Shown here in pieces: positions 52,813 to 62,157 of a DNA stretch of 64,000 nt (position 1 is its first letter; every line of letters starts with the position of its first letter). The translations under genes and the position numbers were made by a program. The stretch is from Anaerolineae bacterium (GTDB lineage: Bacteria > Chloroflexota > Anaerolineae > Aggregatilineales > Phototrophicaceae): the NCBI GenBank assembly GCA_022823165.1, contig JAJDXR010000019.1:1-64000 (forward strand), read 5' to 3'. The notes under the pieces are model-generated. The model did no database searches. It was given only the letters and a program-made list of their open reading frames with translations, and was not told the DNA's origin.

Positions 52813-55760
52813 GGCATGTTGGCTTCGACTAAAGCAATTTGGTCTGGCGAGAGATCGTATAACTGGTAAATGTATCTGTCGATGCGTTCTTGTGAAGATT
52901 TCTCGTTGGCGTGGCGGTTGGCATAGATCTTCTCAATCTCCGCCTCAATACGCGCCACCAGTTCTGGCTTCTTAATGAAGTCAGGCAACGGTATGCGGTC
53001 CGTGATTGGGTTGTCAAAGTGCATGGTAAGCGACGCCTGCGCGAACAAAAAGTAGTATACAAACCAGTTTATCAATTTACTGTTTAGTAGAGCCAAAACA
53101 AATTCAGGTGAAAGACTGTCCGACAACACTTGAATCTGATTGACCGAGTCAAGAATCAAATGATCTGCGTAAGCGCCATTGACTAGTTGCGCTACCAGGT
53201 GGCGCTGTGTAACAATGTTTTGAACGAGTATGCCGCGCTCGCGAATACGCGCCTTTTCCGGTACGTCACTCGAGTCAGTATAGCCAGCTAATTCGCCAAA
53301 ATAATATCTCTTGAGAGTTCTCCCAGCAATTACTGGCGCTCCTTGACGAAATGAATTCAGTTTACCTTGCAGTGCGCCACCTCGTACATTTGAAATGAAG
53401 CGTCCCAAGAATTGTCCATGCGCAAGCAGATGGCGAGCTACCAGTATTGCTTGTTCATCAATATCATTTACGTAGAATCGGAAAATGCGGCACTCCGTCT
53501 TGTTAACCGTGCCAACTCGCCGAAAGAATTGCCCGTCTCGCTTCAAGTTGTGATAATCCCTGTTCGTCCCGTTCTGACGATGGATATAGATGACTTGTTC
53601 TAGGTTCACTTCTTCCCAAGCACGCCCGCAATCGGCAAGGATTTCCAGCCCATCCAGCAGCGCTTCGCGCAGCTTGCGCCAGTTAGAAGCGTACAAGAAC
53701 GATTTCGGGACGATTAGCCCGTGTCCGCCATTGCGCCGCAACAGTCGTTGACATTGCGCCATGAAAAGCCCGGCCGTGTTAGTCATGCCGATGCTGTATT
53801 CGCGTCTTAAGTAGCTTCTTTCAGCCGCGTCGAGCTTCGCGCCATAGGGCGGATTGCCGAAGACAAAGTGAAAGCCTGGATTATTAAGCGGCTGCCCGGA
53901 TTCATCGAGAAAGACTTCCGGAAATTCTATTGGCCAATGAAACGGTTGAGAAGAGATGGAAAACAATTCCCGAAACTCACGTTTGAGATCTTCAGAAGCA
54001 CTTTCTAGCTCGACTTGAATGTCATGGTGACGCGGGTCGTTGTGGCCCGTTTGAATGAGTTCGTTTCTCAGCCGACCGATAGTAGCCAAAGCATCGGCAT
54101 GGTCCGCTAAACGCGGATCATCCGGTCTTAATCCAAGCAAGCTGTTGCCTACCTTGATATTCTGATTAAGGATGAGGGGCAGTTTTTCTGTCTGTTTCGA
54201 GCCTTCCAAAGTGCGCAAGATGAGATTCATCACCGCAATCTCGGCGGCTTGCGGGTCGAGGTCGACGCCATACAAGTGTTTTTCTAGGATGAGTCGGCGA
54301 TAGTTATTTCGCAGATACTCGCGTTCGTCTTCGAGGCGCTGAGCTTCAATCCTGTCGTCTATCGTAGCAGTAGCGAATCTTGCGGCAATCTCCTTGACTT
54401 TCTGGTCAAATTCTTCGGTTAAGCGCGAGATTTCGGACAGATAAAATTCGGCGAGAACCTGATATGCGTATATGAGAAACGAACCGCTTCCGCAAGCGCT
54501 ATCGAGAACACGCAAGTCACGAATGTCAACGGAAGTTTTGCGCTTCTGCCCGTATGCCTTAATGCCATTCGGTTTACCGTTTCGCGTCCCATAGAGATAG
54601 CGTCCCAAGGTATTGTCTACGATGAACTCGACGATATATTGCGGCGTGTAATAACTGCCTTGCGCCTTTCTTGTTTCTAAATTGTCTTGAATCGTAATGA
54701 CCCCGTCGTCAAGGACGAGTGTTTTGGCTAGATACTCTTCATAAGTATTGCCAATGATGTCGGCTGGCATTGCGCGAAAACGGGCTTCGTACAGCTTTTC
54801 AATGAGTGGGGTCAACACTGCTTCGCTAAACGCAGCGACATCTACCTCACTCGACGCAAACAGCGCGGAATTGTGGTGTTCGTCGAAATGCCGAAAGAAT
54901 TCACGCAAATAATGGTAGGGCTCGCGCGCATAAGGATTGTCTTTGCCGTAGTCATACGCGCGCTTCAAAGATCCCGGAGCAATTACGTAATGATCTTCCG
55001 CGAAGCGCACAACCACGAGCCTGTCCAAGAACCGCTGAACCACGGCCCGAAGGGACGTTAAGCGCAGGTTTCCGCTCTGGGAATACGCCCAAGCATTCGC
55101 TTCAGGATTGAGCGTTACGTCTATCGCTAACTGTTCACGTTGTTCATTTATAAAATCCAAGTACTTTGTATCAACATCCTGGACTATACGTTGGTTGTCC
55201 AATCGCTCCAAGCTACCACTATGTATTTCTTCCCAAGACAATTGCCAGAACTGTTCAAAATCGTCTTTATAGGCGGCTGGCGTCTCAAACGCAAGAACAA
55301 GCCAATCACGTCGCGCGTTAAAGAGACGAAGGCGTTCAAAATTGCTCAAGATTGCCCATTTTCCGCCATTCTCGAACGCGTAATTGATAGCTTGTTGTTC
55401 TTCTCGCGTACGATCTGTGGCCATTGAAGGCAATGAAAGCTGCCCGGGACCCATCGTCCATTCATTGGAATTTGAAAGTCGCTGTATAGCGCCGAACCTT
55501 TTTGCCTCAATAAATATCCTCTCACCACTTTCAAGTTGGAGCACACCGTCGACTCTTCTGCCCCTTACGACCGCCTTTTCTCGCTCGAATTTCGTAACAT
55601 CTTCCGTCGGCCATCCCAGCACATCGCGAAATAGTGGCAAAATGAAGCTGCCCAAGACGCTGCTTTCGCTAACATCACCTTTCTGCTCTGGTGTAAGTTG
55701 ATAGAATTTCGCAATCAGCACTTCAAGATTTTCGCGAGCTTCTGTCTTGGATAGAGGCAT
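52809..55760 (-). CDS. Single-chain restriction-modification enzyme (Eco57I/type IIG-like)
   Basis: 983 aa. N-terminal nuclease of the PD-(D/E)xK kind: Asp71 in RRVDGVL, then Glu85 and Lys87 in FIEAKRFG. The methyltransferase part has motif I VLDSACGSGSFLIYAYQVL (about 415-430) and the adenine-specific motif IV GNPPYG (about 635). The C-terminal 250 residues are a TaqI-like specificity domain. It would cut and methylate with one chain. Its DNA is visibly AT-richer than both neighbours, and it sits precisely between trmB and an M16 gene, signs of transfer. Confidence 0.88.
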   Translation of the reverse strand: MPLSKTEARENLEVLIAKFYQLTPEQKGDVSESSVLGSFILPLFRDVLGWPTEDVTKFEREKAVVRGRRVDGVLQLESGERIFIEAKRFGAIQRLSNSNEWTMGPGQLSLPSMATDRTREEQQAINYAFENGGKWAILSNFERLRLFNARRDWLVLAFETPAAYKDDFEQFWQLSWEEIHSGSLERLDNQRIVQDVDTKYLDFINEQREQLAIDVTLNPEANAWAYSQSGNLRLTSLRAVVQRFLDRLVVVRFAEDHYVIAPGSLKRAYDYGKDNPYAREPYHYLREFFRHFDEHHNSALFASSEVDVAAFSEAVLTPLIEKLYEARFRAMPADIIGNTYEEYLAKTLVLDDGVITIQDNLETRKAQGSYYTPQYIVEFIVDNTLGRYLYGTRNGKPNGIKAYGQKRKTSVDIRDLRVLDSACGSGSFLIYAYQVLAEFYLSEISRLTEEFDQKVKEIAARFATATIDDRIEAQRLEDEREYLRNNYRRLILEKHLYGVDLDPQAAEIAVMNLILRTLEGSKQTEKLPLILNQNIKVGNSLLGLRPDDPRLADHADALATIGRLRNELIQTGHNDPRHHDIQVELESASEDLKREFRELFSISSQPFHWPIEFPEVFLDESGQPLNNPGFHFVFGNPPYGAKLDAAERSYLRREYSIGMTNTAGLFMAQCQRLLRRNGGHGLIVPKSFLYASNWRKLREALLDGLEILADCGRAWEEVNLEQVIYIHRQNGTNRDYHNLKRDGQFFRRVGTVNKTECRIFRFYVNDIDEQAILVARHLLAHGQFLGRFISNVRGGALQGKLNSFRQGAPVIAGRTLKRYYFGELAGYTDSSDVPEKARIRERGILVQNIVTQRHLVAQLVNGAYADHLILDSVNQIQVLSDSLSPEFVLALLNSKLINWFVYYFLFAQASLTMHFDNPITDRIPLPDFIKKPELVARIEAEIEKIYANRHANEKSSQERIDRYIYQLYDLSPDQIALVEANMP

Positions 55761-55869
55761 AATGGGAGATTCCTGCGCACGAAATTGGGATGAGTTGGAT
55801 TATAGCGTAATCGTCGACATGCGTGATATGCTATGTTGTCGATTCATCCGCACTTCCGGAGTCGCCACC

Positions 55870-57147
55870 ATGCCCACCCTCACCCACCACACCCTCGCCA
55901 ACGGACTCACCGTCCTGCTGCGCGAATCCCACAGCGCGCCGGTCATCAGCTGGTGGCTGGCTTACCGCGTGGGCAGCCGCAACGAACCCACCGGCAGAAC
56001 CGGCATCTCCCACTGGGTCGAGCACATGATGTTCAAGGGCAGCGAGCAATTCCCGGCCGGCCTGCTCGACCGCGCAATCGACCGCGCCGGCGGGCAGTGG
56101 AACGCCTTCACGTCCATGGACGCGACCAAGTATTTCGAGACCCTGCCTGCCGACAAGATAGACATCGCCATGCGCGCCGAAGCCGACCGCATGGTCAACG
56201 CCGCGTTTGACGCGGACGAGACCGAGTCCGAGCGCACGGTCATCATCTCCGAGCGGCAGGGGGCGGAGAATCAGCCGACCTTCTGGCTGCAGGAAGGCGT
56301 TCGCGGCAGCGCCTTTCGCGTACACGGTTATCATCACGAAATCATCGGCGACGAGACTGACTTGCGCAGCATGACCCGCGACGAGCTCTACGGGCATTAT
56401 CGCCGCCACTACCGCCCGGCCAATGCCGCGGTCATCGCCGTCGGCGCCTTTGATACCGATGACATGCTGGCGGATATCGAGGATCTGTACGGCTCGATAC
56501 CCGACGCCGATGCGCCCGATCTCTTTGTACGGAAGGAGCCGGCGCAGCAAGGCGAGCGGCGCGTTGCGGTGGAGCGGCCCGGCAAGACGGCTTTCCTGGA
56601 GGTATGTCACCATATTCCCGGCGCGGCGCATGAGGACTGGATGAAACTCAAGCTGCTTGACGCCATACTGAGCGGTTCAAGCGGCGCGTCGGACAACAAG
56701 ACCAGCCGTCTTTATCAGGCGCTGGTCAAGACCGAGATTGCCGCCGGCGTCGGCGCCTGGCTGACGCCGACGATTGATCCCTACCTCTATAGCATCCTGG
56801 TGACCCTGCGCGAGGGCCGGACAGCCGCTGAAGCGGAGGCGATCTTGCTGCGTGAGATTGAGCGGCTGCAGACCGACGGCATCAGCGAGGCCGAGCTGCG
56901 CAAAGCCCGCAAACAAACCAGAGCCGCCTTCGCCTACAGCACGGAAAGCGTCACCGAGCAAGCCTTTTGGCTGGCGCAATCTTTCATCCTGGGCGATGTA
57001 CACTGGTTCGACAATTACTCGGCGCGGCTGATGGCGGTCACAGCTGACGATGTGCTTGAAGTCGCCCGGCGCTACCTGACGCCGACTAAGCGGGTCGTGG
57101 GCCTACTCAATCCGACCGACCCGGAGCAGGAGGCAGCGCCCGCATGA
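55870..57147 (+). CDS. M16-family zinc peptidase (active subunit)
   Basis: 425 aa from the ATG at 55870; the frame is open 41 codons further but those are not family-like. Catalytic motif HWVEH (His48, Glu51, His52) in GISHWVEHMMFKGSEQF is the inverted HxxEH of M16, and the downstream ESERTVIISERQ carries the third ligand. The C-terminal M16 half is present. It overlaps the second M16 gene by 4 nt and likely pairs with it. Confidence 0.92.
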   Translation: MPTLTHHTLANGLTVLLRESHSAPVISWWLAYRVGSRNEPTGRTGISHWVEHMMFKGSEQFPAGLLDRAIDRAGGQWNAFTSMDATKYFETLPADKIDIAMRAEADRMVNAAFDADETESERTVIISERQGAENQPTFWLQEGVRGSAFRVHGYHHEIIGDETDLRSMTRDELYGHYRRHYRPANAAVIAVGAFDTDDMLADIEDLYGSIPDADAPDLFVRKEPAQQGERRVAVERPGKTAFLEVCHHIPGAAHEDWMKLKLLDAILSGSSGASDNKTSRLYQALVKTEIAAGVGAWLTPTIDPYLYSILVTLREGRTAAEAEAILLREIERLQTDGISEAELRKARKQTRAAFAYSTESVTEQAFWLAQSFILGDVHWFDNYSARLMAVTADDVLEVARRYLTPTKRVVGLLNPTDPEQEAAPA

Positions 57148-58454
57148 CAGACCGGCAAGCGAGCATCCCCAATGCCAGCAACATTACTCGGCGCCAACTT
57201 GATAACGGCGTCACCATCCTGGTCTACGAGAATCCGGCCGTGCAGTCGGTCAATATCATGGGCTCGATTCACGCCGGCGGCATCTACGAGTCGCCCGCGA
57301 AAAGCGGCTTGGCTTCGCTGGTTGGCGGCGCTTTGATGACTGGCACTGCCAGCCGCGACTTCGACCAGATTCATGGCGCGCTGGAAGATATCGGCGCTGA
57401 TCTGGGCTTTCGCGGGCATCTGCACAAGTTGGGCTTTTCGGGCAAGGCGCTGGCGGAAGACTTGCCTACGCTGATCGACATCGCCCAGGACGCGCTGCGC
57501 AACCCGACCTTCCCCGACGAGCATGTCGAGCGGCTGCGCGGCGAACGGCTGACATGGCTGCAGTACAGCAGCTTCGACACCCGTTATCGCGCTTCCAAAG
57601 CCATGCGCGAGGCGCTCTACCCGGCTTATCACCCTTATCATTACGGCGCGTCCGGCGACGAAGCCAGTATCGCCAACATTGCGGCGAGCGACCTGAGGCA
57701 ATTTCACGCTCAACATTTTGGTCCGCGCGATATGATTCTGGTGATTGTGGGCGCGGTAAAAGCTGATGACGCCGTCGAACTGGCCGGCGAGGCTTTCGGC
57801 GATTGGCGCAACGACAGCCAGCCCCAAGTCCGGCAAGTGCGGCGGCCGCCCGCAAACGGCAGTTCGTCCCGGCAAGTCGTCGTAGTACCGGGCAAGACGC
57901 AATCCGATATCTGCATGGGCGTGTTTGGTCCGGCGCGGCTGGCTGAGGATTATGTGCCGGCTCAGCTGGCCAACAGCATCCTGGGCGAATTTGGCATGAT
58001 GGGGCGAATTGGCAAGAGCGTACGCGAAGAAAAAGGCTTGGCTTATTACGCCTACAGCCGCCTCGGTGGCGGGCACGGGCCTGAACCCTGGACGGTGAGC
58101 GCGGGCGTCAACCCGGAGAATGTTGACTTGGCGATTGCTTCGGCGCTGGAAGAAGTCGAACGCCTGACCAGCGAGACCGTCTCGGGCGACGACCTCGCCG
58201 ACAATCAGAGTTACTTCACCGGTCGCATGCCCTTGCGTCTGGAAAGCAACGAAGGCATCGCGTCTGATATTCATGGCATGCAGAGCTTCGGGCTCGGCCT
58301 GGATTACCTGGCCACTTACGCGGCGACGGTGTATCAGATTGGCGCGGACGATTTATTAAGAGCCGCCCGCCGCTATCTCGGCGCGGACGACATGGTCATC
58401 GCCGTGGCCGGCCCCGAGCGCGACAGCTTGCAGAGCGCCGGCTCAAGCGACTAA
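57144..58454 (+). CDS. M16-family peptidase-like protein (inactive partner)
   Basis: 436 aa with the same two-lobe plan, but the place of HxxEH reads SGLASLVGGALMTGT with no His or Glu ligand, so it cannot bind the catalytic zinc. In M16B heterodimers one chain supplies the zinc and the other an Arg/Tyr pair; this fits the second role. It is translationally coupled to the active subunit. Confidence 0.92.
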   Translation: MTDRQASIPNASNITRRQLDNGVTILVYENPAVQSVNIMGSIHAGGIYESPAKSGLASLVGGALMTGTASRDFDQIHGALEDIGADLGFRGHLHKLGFSGKALAEDLPTLIDIAQDALRNPTFPDEHVERLRGERLTWLQYSSFDTRYRASKAMREALYPAYHPYHYGASGDEASIANIAASDLRQFHAQHFGPRDMILVIVGAVKADDAVELAGEAFGDWRNDSQPQVRQVRRPPANGSSSRQVVVVPGKTQSDICMGVFGPARLAEDYVPAQLANSILGEFGMMGRIGKSVREEKGLAYYAYSRLGGGHGPEPWTVSAGVNPENVDLAIASALEEVERLTSETVSGDDLADNQSYFTGRMPLRLESNEGIASDIHGMQSFGLGLDYLATYAATVYQIGADDLLRAARRYLGADDMVIAVAGPERDSLQSAGSSD

Positions 58455-58468
58455 GCTGGCGACTCCCC

Positions 58469-58744
58469 ATGAATAGCGATCTGGCCAAACTCAGGAATAT
58501 CGGCGCCAAAACAGCCGCCAAGCTGGCCGATGTTGGCGTCACGTCCGCGGCTCAGCTTGAAGAGTTGGGCGCGGTCGAAGTATTCAGGCGTCTGCGTACA
58601 CAGCGACAAGTCAATGTGGCTATGCTGTGGGCGCTGCAAGGCGCGCTGCTGGACCTGCCCTGGTACGCGCTGCCGGACGATATCAAGCAGGCGCTGCTCG
58701 ACGAATTAGCGTCCCAGCCGTCCGCGCCGGAAGCACAATTTTAA
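58469..58744 (+). CDS. TfoX/Sxy C-terminal-domain protein
   Basis: 91 aa. The helix-hairpin-helix-like TfoX C-terminal domain is evident: KLRNIGAKTAAKLADVGVTS, then RTQRQVNVAMLWALQGALLD and LPDDIKQALLDEL. The N-terminal TfoX domain is absent, as in many stand-alone members. In enteric bacteria TfoX promotes competence, but stand-alone C-terminal proteins have no fixed role. It is 15 bp after the M16 pair. Confidence 0.83.
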   Translation: MNSDLAKLRNIGAKTAAKLADVGVTSAAQLEELGAVEVFRRLRTQRQVNVAMLWALQGALLDLPWYALPDDIKQALLDELASQPSAPEAQF

Positions 58745-58828
58745 TCTCAAGACGCCAAGTGTATAATTGTCTCCGCATTGATGCGATGCGCTTTCGGTAA
58801 GGGACGTAACGAGCAAGAAAGATTGTTA

Positions 58829-60073
58829 ATGGCGGATAAACGCGTAGTTATTACAGGCATGGGCTTGGTCTGCCCGGTGGGCAACAACGTGGATGATTCC
58901 TGGTCGAATATCCGCGCGGGCAATTCCGGCATCGACTGGATCAGCCTGTTTGACGCTGACCTGGTCGAGAATCGCGTCGCTGGCGAGGTCAAGGACCTGG
59001 ATTTGGCGGCTAAATTCGGCCGGCGGGAAATGCGGCGTATGGATCGCGCGCAGATGTTGGCGCTGGTCGCCGCGGAAGAGGCGCTCAACGACGCCGACAT
59101 CGTCATCAACAAAGACAACCAATACGATGTAGGCGTGGTTGTGGGCTCGGGAATTGGCGGCATCGTCACGGTAGTGCAAGCGCTGCAGGGCTTTGAAGCC
59201 AAGGGACACCGCGGCGTCAGCCCGGTCATCGTGCCGGCCCTGCTCCACGACGGCATCAGTTCGCGCGTGTCGATGCGCTTCGGGCTCAAGGGACCCAATT
59301 ACAACATCACAGCCGCCTGCGCCACCAGCAACAATTCGCTGGGCGATGCGGCCGACCTGATACGCATGGGCCGAGCCAAGATGATGGTAGCCGGCGGCAG
59401 CGAAGCCTGCATCATGCCTATGGTCATCAGCGGCTTTAACAATATGAAGGTGCTGACGAATACCGAAGATGTGCCGGAAAAAGCCGCCCGCCCCTTTGAC
59501 GCAACGCGCGACGGTTTCGTCGCGGCGGAGGGCGCCGCCCTGCTCATCCTGGAAGACCTGGATCATGCGCTGGCGCGCGGCGTAAACATTTACGCCGAGC
59601 TAACCGGCTACGGGCATACGTCCGACGCCTTCCATGTGACCGCGCCCAACCCCGACGGCGTGGACGCGGCCGAGGCGATGCGGCGCGCCATGCGCGAAGC
59701 AGACATCGGCGCGAAAGACATCAGCTATATCAACGCGCACGGCACCGGCACCCAGCTCAATGACAAGAGCGAGACCCTGGCCATCAAACAGGCCCTCGCC
59801 GAAGACGCCTATAGCATTCCCATCAGTTCGACCAAATCCATGACCGGGCACATTCTGGGCGCGACGGCGGCGGCGGAAGCGATCTTCTCGGTCAAGGCGC
59901 TGCAAGACAACTTCATCCCGCCGACCATCAACCTGGAGACGCCCGATCCGGATTGCGACCTGGACTACACCCCGAACGCGGGGCTGGCAAAGCCGCTGCA
60001 GCACGTGCTCAGCAATTCATTTGGCTTCGGCGGCCACAATACAGCCGTGGTGATCAGCCGATACGCCGAGTAG
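58829..60073 (+). CDS. fabF: 3-oxoacyl-ACP synthase II
   Basis: 414 aa from the ATG at 58829. Catalytic residues align to E. coli FabF: Cys164 (TAACATSNN), His304 (YINAHGTGTQLND) and His341 (KSMTGHILGA). The end is NSFGFGGHNTAVVISRYAE. It extends acyl-ACP with malonyl-ACP. A longer N-terminus (from 58778) is open but not needed. Other fatty-acid genes are not adjacent. Confidence 0.95.
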   Translation: MADKRVVITGMGLVCPVGNNVDDSWSNIRAGNSGIDWISLFDADLVENRVAGEVKDLDLAAKFGRREMRRMDRAQMLALVAAEEALNDADIVINKDNQYDVGVVVGSGIGGIVTVVQALQGFEAKGHRGVSPVIVPALLHDGISSRVSMRFGLKGPNYNITAACATSNNSLGDAADLIRMGRAKMMVAGGSEACIMPMVISGFNNMKVLTNTEDVPEKAARPFDATRDGFVAAEGAALLILEDLDHALARGVNIYAELTGYGHTSDAFHVTAPNPDGVDAAEAMRRAMREADIGAKDISYINAHGTGTQLNDKSETLAIKQALAEDAYSIPISSTKSMTGHILGATAAAEAIFSVKALQDNFIPPTINLETPDPDCDLDYTPNAGLAKPLQHVLSNSFGFGGHNTAVVISRYAE

Positions 60074-60097
60074 TCGCCTTCGTTTAGTAGCCGCCTG

Positions 60098-60613
60098 TTA
60101 CGGCGCCACGATCCGGGTGAGGATATCCTCAAAAGCGGCATCAGCCAGGGCCTGTATTTCAGCATCGCTGCGGTCTTGAATCGGATGCCGCACATAGCAG
60201 GCGGCTGGTTCAAAGCCAAGCGCCTCGCCTTGCGCCGCAGCAGCCGCTACAAACTCGCTTGAAGCGACGAACACGCCGGGAATCCCGCGGGCTTCAAGGT
60301 CCGTGATGTCGTGCACACTGCACGACGTGCAGGAGCCTCAATCGGCCAGGGCTTCTATCACCACATCGCATTCGCTGGCGATCCGCTGCTTGAGGTCGAC
60401 TGGCGCCACGCGCGTGAAGGTCGGCTTCTCATAGCGCTGTGTTTCCACGCCGAGGCGCCGCAAATGCCGCTCCACGCGATCGAGGAAGACATCGCCGCGC
60501 GGCTTGGAAATGTCGAGCAAGGCGACGCGCTTGTCAGCCAGCGATGTCAGGCGCGGCAAGGCTTCGCGGGCAGCGGCTTGGCGTTCGCTGGTCGGGTCTA
60601 GCAACTTTGTCAT
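60098..60613 (-). CDS. UGSC-family selenoprotein (in-frame UGA at 60338-60340)
   Basis: 171 aa if UGA at residue 92 is read as selenocysteine. The first part (1-91) ends VVIEALAD. The reading frame continues past UGA as G-S-C-T-S-C-S-V-H-D and then ITDLEARGIPGVFVASSEFV to a TAA. This is exactly the U-G-S-C motif that gives the family its name. Start ATG with GGAGGAG upstream. UGA is a normal stop elsewhere in the window. A small hairpin (60318-60332) follows the codon. It lies 22 bp after the thioredoxin-fusion gene. The reaction is unknown; a redox role is inferred. Confidence 0.92.
60318..60332 (-). promoter_or_regulatory. Candidate bacterial SECIS hairpin for the UGSC gene
   Basis: On the minus strand CTGCAC-GTC-GTGCAG forms a 6-bp stem with a three-base loop whose first base is G. 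It starts 5 nt after the UGA. Bacterial SECIS elements are stem-loops just downstream of the UGA with a G at the start of the apical loop, so it fits, though its distance is at the short end. Confidence 0.5.
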
Positions 60614-60635
60614 TCTCTCCTCCGGCTCTACTCAT

Positions 60636-62105
60636 TTATAGTTTGATTGGGACCGTGACCGGGACGCTGCCCTTGGGCCCATTGGCGGCCCAGCCGGTAA
60701 TCACCGCCGACCACATGCCAGCGCCGCCGCCAGCGTGCGCGATCAGCAAACCGCCGGGCCGGAATTTGCGCAGGCGCTTGCCCGCCAGGCGCTCGGGCAT
60801 GCCGGCAGCAATGCCGTCGGCGCCCTGTATCACCGCGCGTCCATCCACAGTCGTGTGTTTGTCCAGCTCGCTGCGGAAGCGCGCCTTGCTCCAGCCGGCT
60901 TGGCGAAATACGCGCATATGCTCGGGCGAGATTATCAGCAGGGCATCGGCGCCGTTGTAGGCTTTGGCGTGGTGGACGGTGCGCAGCGACAGCGCCAGGC
61001 TGCGCGTCAGCGATTCGGGATTGCGGGAGGCCTGATCGCCGATGGGATGTAGGCCGCCGCCGGCGAAGAGCGTCACGGTTGATTCATCGGCTGCGAAACC
61101 CCGCTCCACCGCCAGCGATTCCCAGAAGGAGTCCTGCTCGCGCTCGGCGAAGCAAAAGCCGAGCTTGCCCGGCTGCCCCAGCGTCGCGCGATCGACGCCG
61201 CCCGGGCGCCCGCCGCCGACATTGCGAATCACCAACTGCAGCGCTCGCCCGATTGTGGAGTTGGCGCGATTGCCCTGCCCCAGCGCATTATGGCTGGCGT
61301 TCATGCCGATGCGCTCGCGGATGGGCCCGTTGACGATGATGATGGGCGCGGAAAAATAGGTGGTCGCCAGGACGCCGTGCATGCAGAATTCGTCGCGGCA
61401 AGCCGCCTCCACCGCCGCCAGGACAACCGGCAGATACTCTGGTTTGCAGCCAGCCATTACCGCGTTGATTGCCACTTTTTCGACTGTGCAAGGCGCATTG
61501 TCGGGCGGTATCACTCCCACAAGCTCTGAGGGCAAGCGCGCCGTCCCGGCCAACATGCGCAGCACCCGTTCTTCGGTCGGCGGGACGACCGGCAGACCGT
61601 CGGACCAGCCGCGTTCGTAGACAAGCTCATGTTCGTCTTGCTGCCTGGCCACCTCTATTCGGCGCGCTTGCAAGAGAGTGTCGCCGAATTTGAAGGCCAG
61701 TTTCTCGGGCAGGCCGGGATCAAGCGACTTCGAGCCGCAGCCGGGGCTGAATTTCGGCAAGTCTTCGCCGAGCGCAGGCATGGCAGTCAGCCGACGCCAG
61801 TCGTCCCGCTGCCAGCCGACCAGTCGCTCCGTCTCTTGCCCGGCTTTAATGCGAATCAGCGTGGGGACGATTTCAATCTGACGCCGATAAGAAAACTCAA
61901 GCTCCCGGTCGTCACGCACATCATCGACGCCGGGCGGAAATTGAGGGTCGTCTTGCGAGTAGACCAGCAAATTCTGTTCGCGGGCCATGGCGGGCAAGAC
62001 AGTTTCGATCAGCCGGCAGGTCGCGCAATCCTGCTTGACGACCGCGACGAAGCCGGTGAACTCACGGGGAATCATAGACTTCTTCTGTTGGTTTGCTGCT
62101 GCCAT
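60636..62105 (-). CDS. Thioredoxin-fold fusion protein of the UGSC locus
   Basis: 489 aa. Residues 15-110 look like thioredoxin: CATC (Cys27, Cys30) in VKQDCATCRLIETVLP and the cis-Pro loop IVPTLIRIKAG. Residues about 115-489 are a large domain I know only from uncharacterised proteins that travel with UGSC proteins: GWSDGLPVVPPTEERV, APCTVEKVAINAVMAGC, and Cys at 206, 220, 236 and 241. It could pass electrons to the UGSC protein encoded 22 bp downstream. The start may be the inner Met at 62075, which has AGAAG upstream. Confidence 0.75.
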   Translation of the reverse strand: MAAANQQKKSMIPREFTGFVAVVKQDCATCRLIETVLPAMAREQNLLVYSQDDPQFPPGVDDVRDDRELEFSYRRQIEIVPTLIRIKAGQETERLVGWQRDDWRRLTAMPALGEDLPKFSPGCGSKSLDPGLPEKLAFKFGDTLLQARRIEVARQQDEHELVYERGWSDGLPVVPPTEERVLRMLAGTARLPSELVGVIPPDNAPCTVEKVAINAVMAGCKPEYLPVVLAAVEAACRDEFCMHGVLATTYFSAPIIIVNGPIRERIGMNASHNALGQGNRANSTIGRALQLVIRNVGGGRPGGVDRATLGQPGKLGFCFAEREQDSFWESLAVERGFAADESTVTLFAGGGLHPIGDQASRNPESLTRSLALSLRTVHHAKAYNGADALLIISPEHMRVFRQAGWSKARFRSELDKHTTVDGRAVIQGADGIAAGMPERLAGKRLRKFRPGGLLIAHAGGGAGMWSAVITGWAANGPKGSVPVTVPIKL

Positions 62106-62157
62106 GCGACCATTGTAACGCTGGCGCGCTCGCTTTGCATCTGGGAGTGCCTATCTT

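Noticed and set aside
57072-58274. 400-codon minus-strand frame over the second M16 gene
   Set aside because: Antisense shadow in GC-rich DNA; no recognisable protein, and the plus strand is clearly M16.
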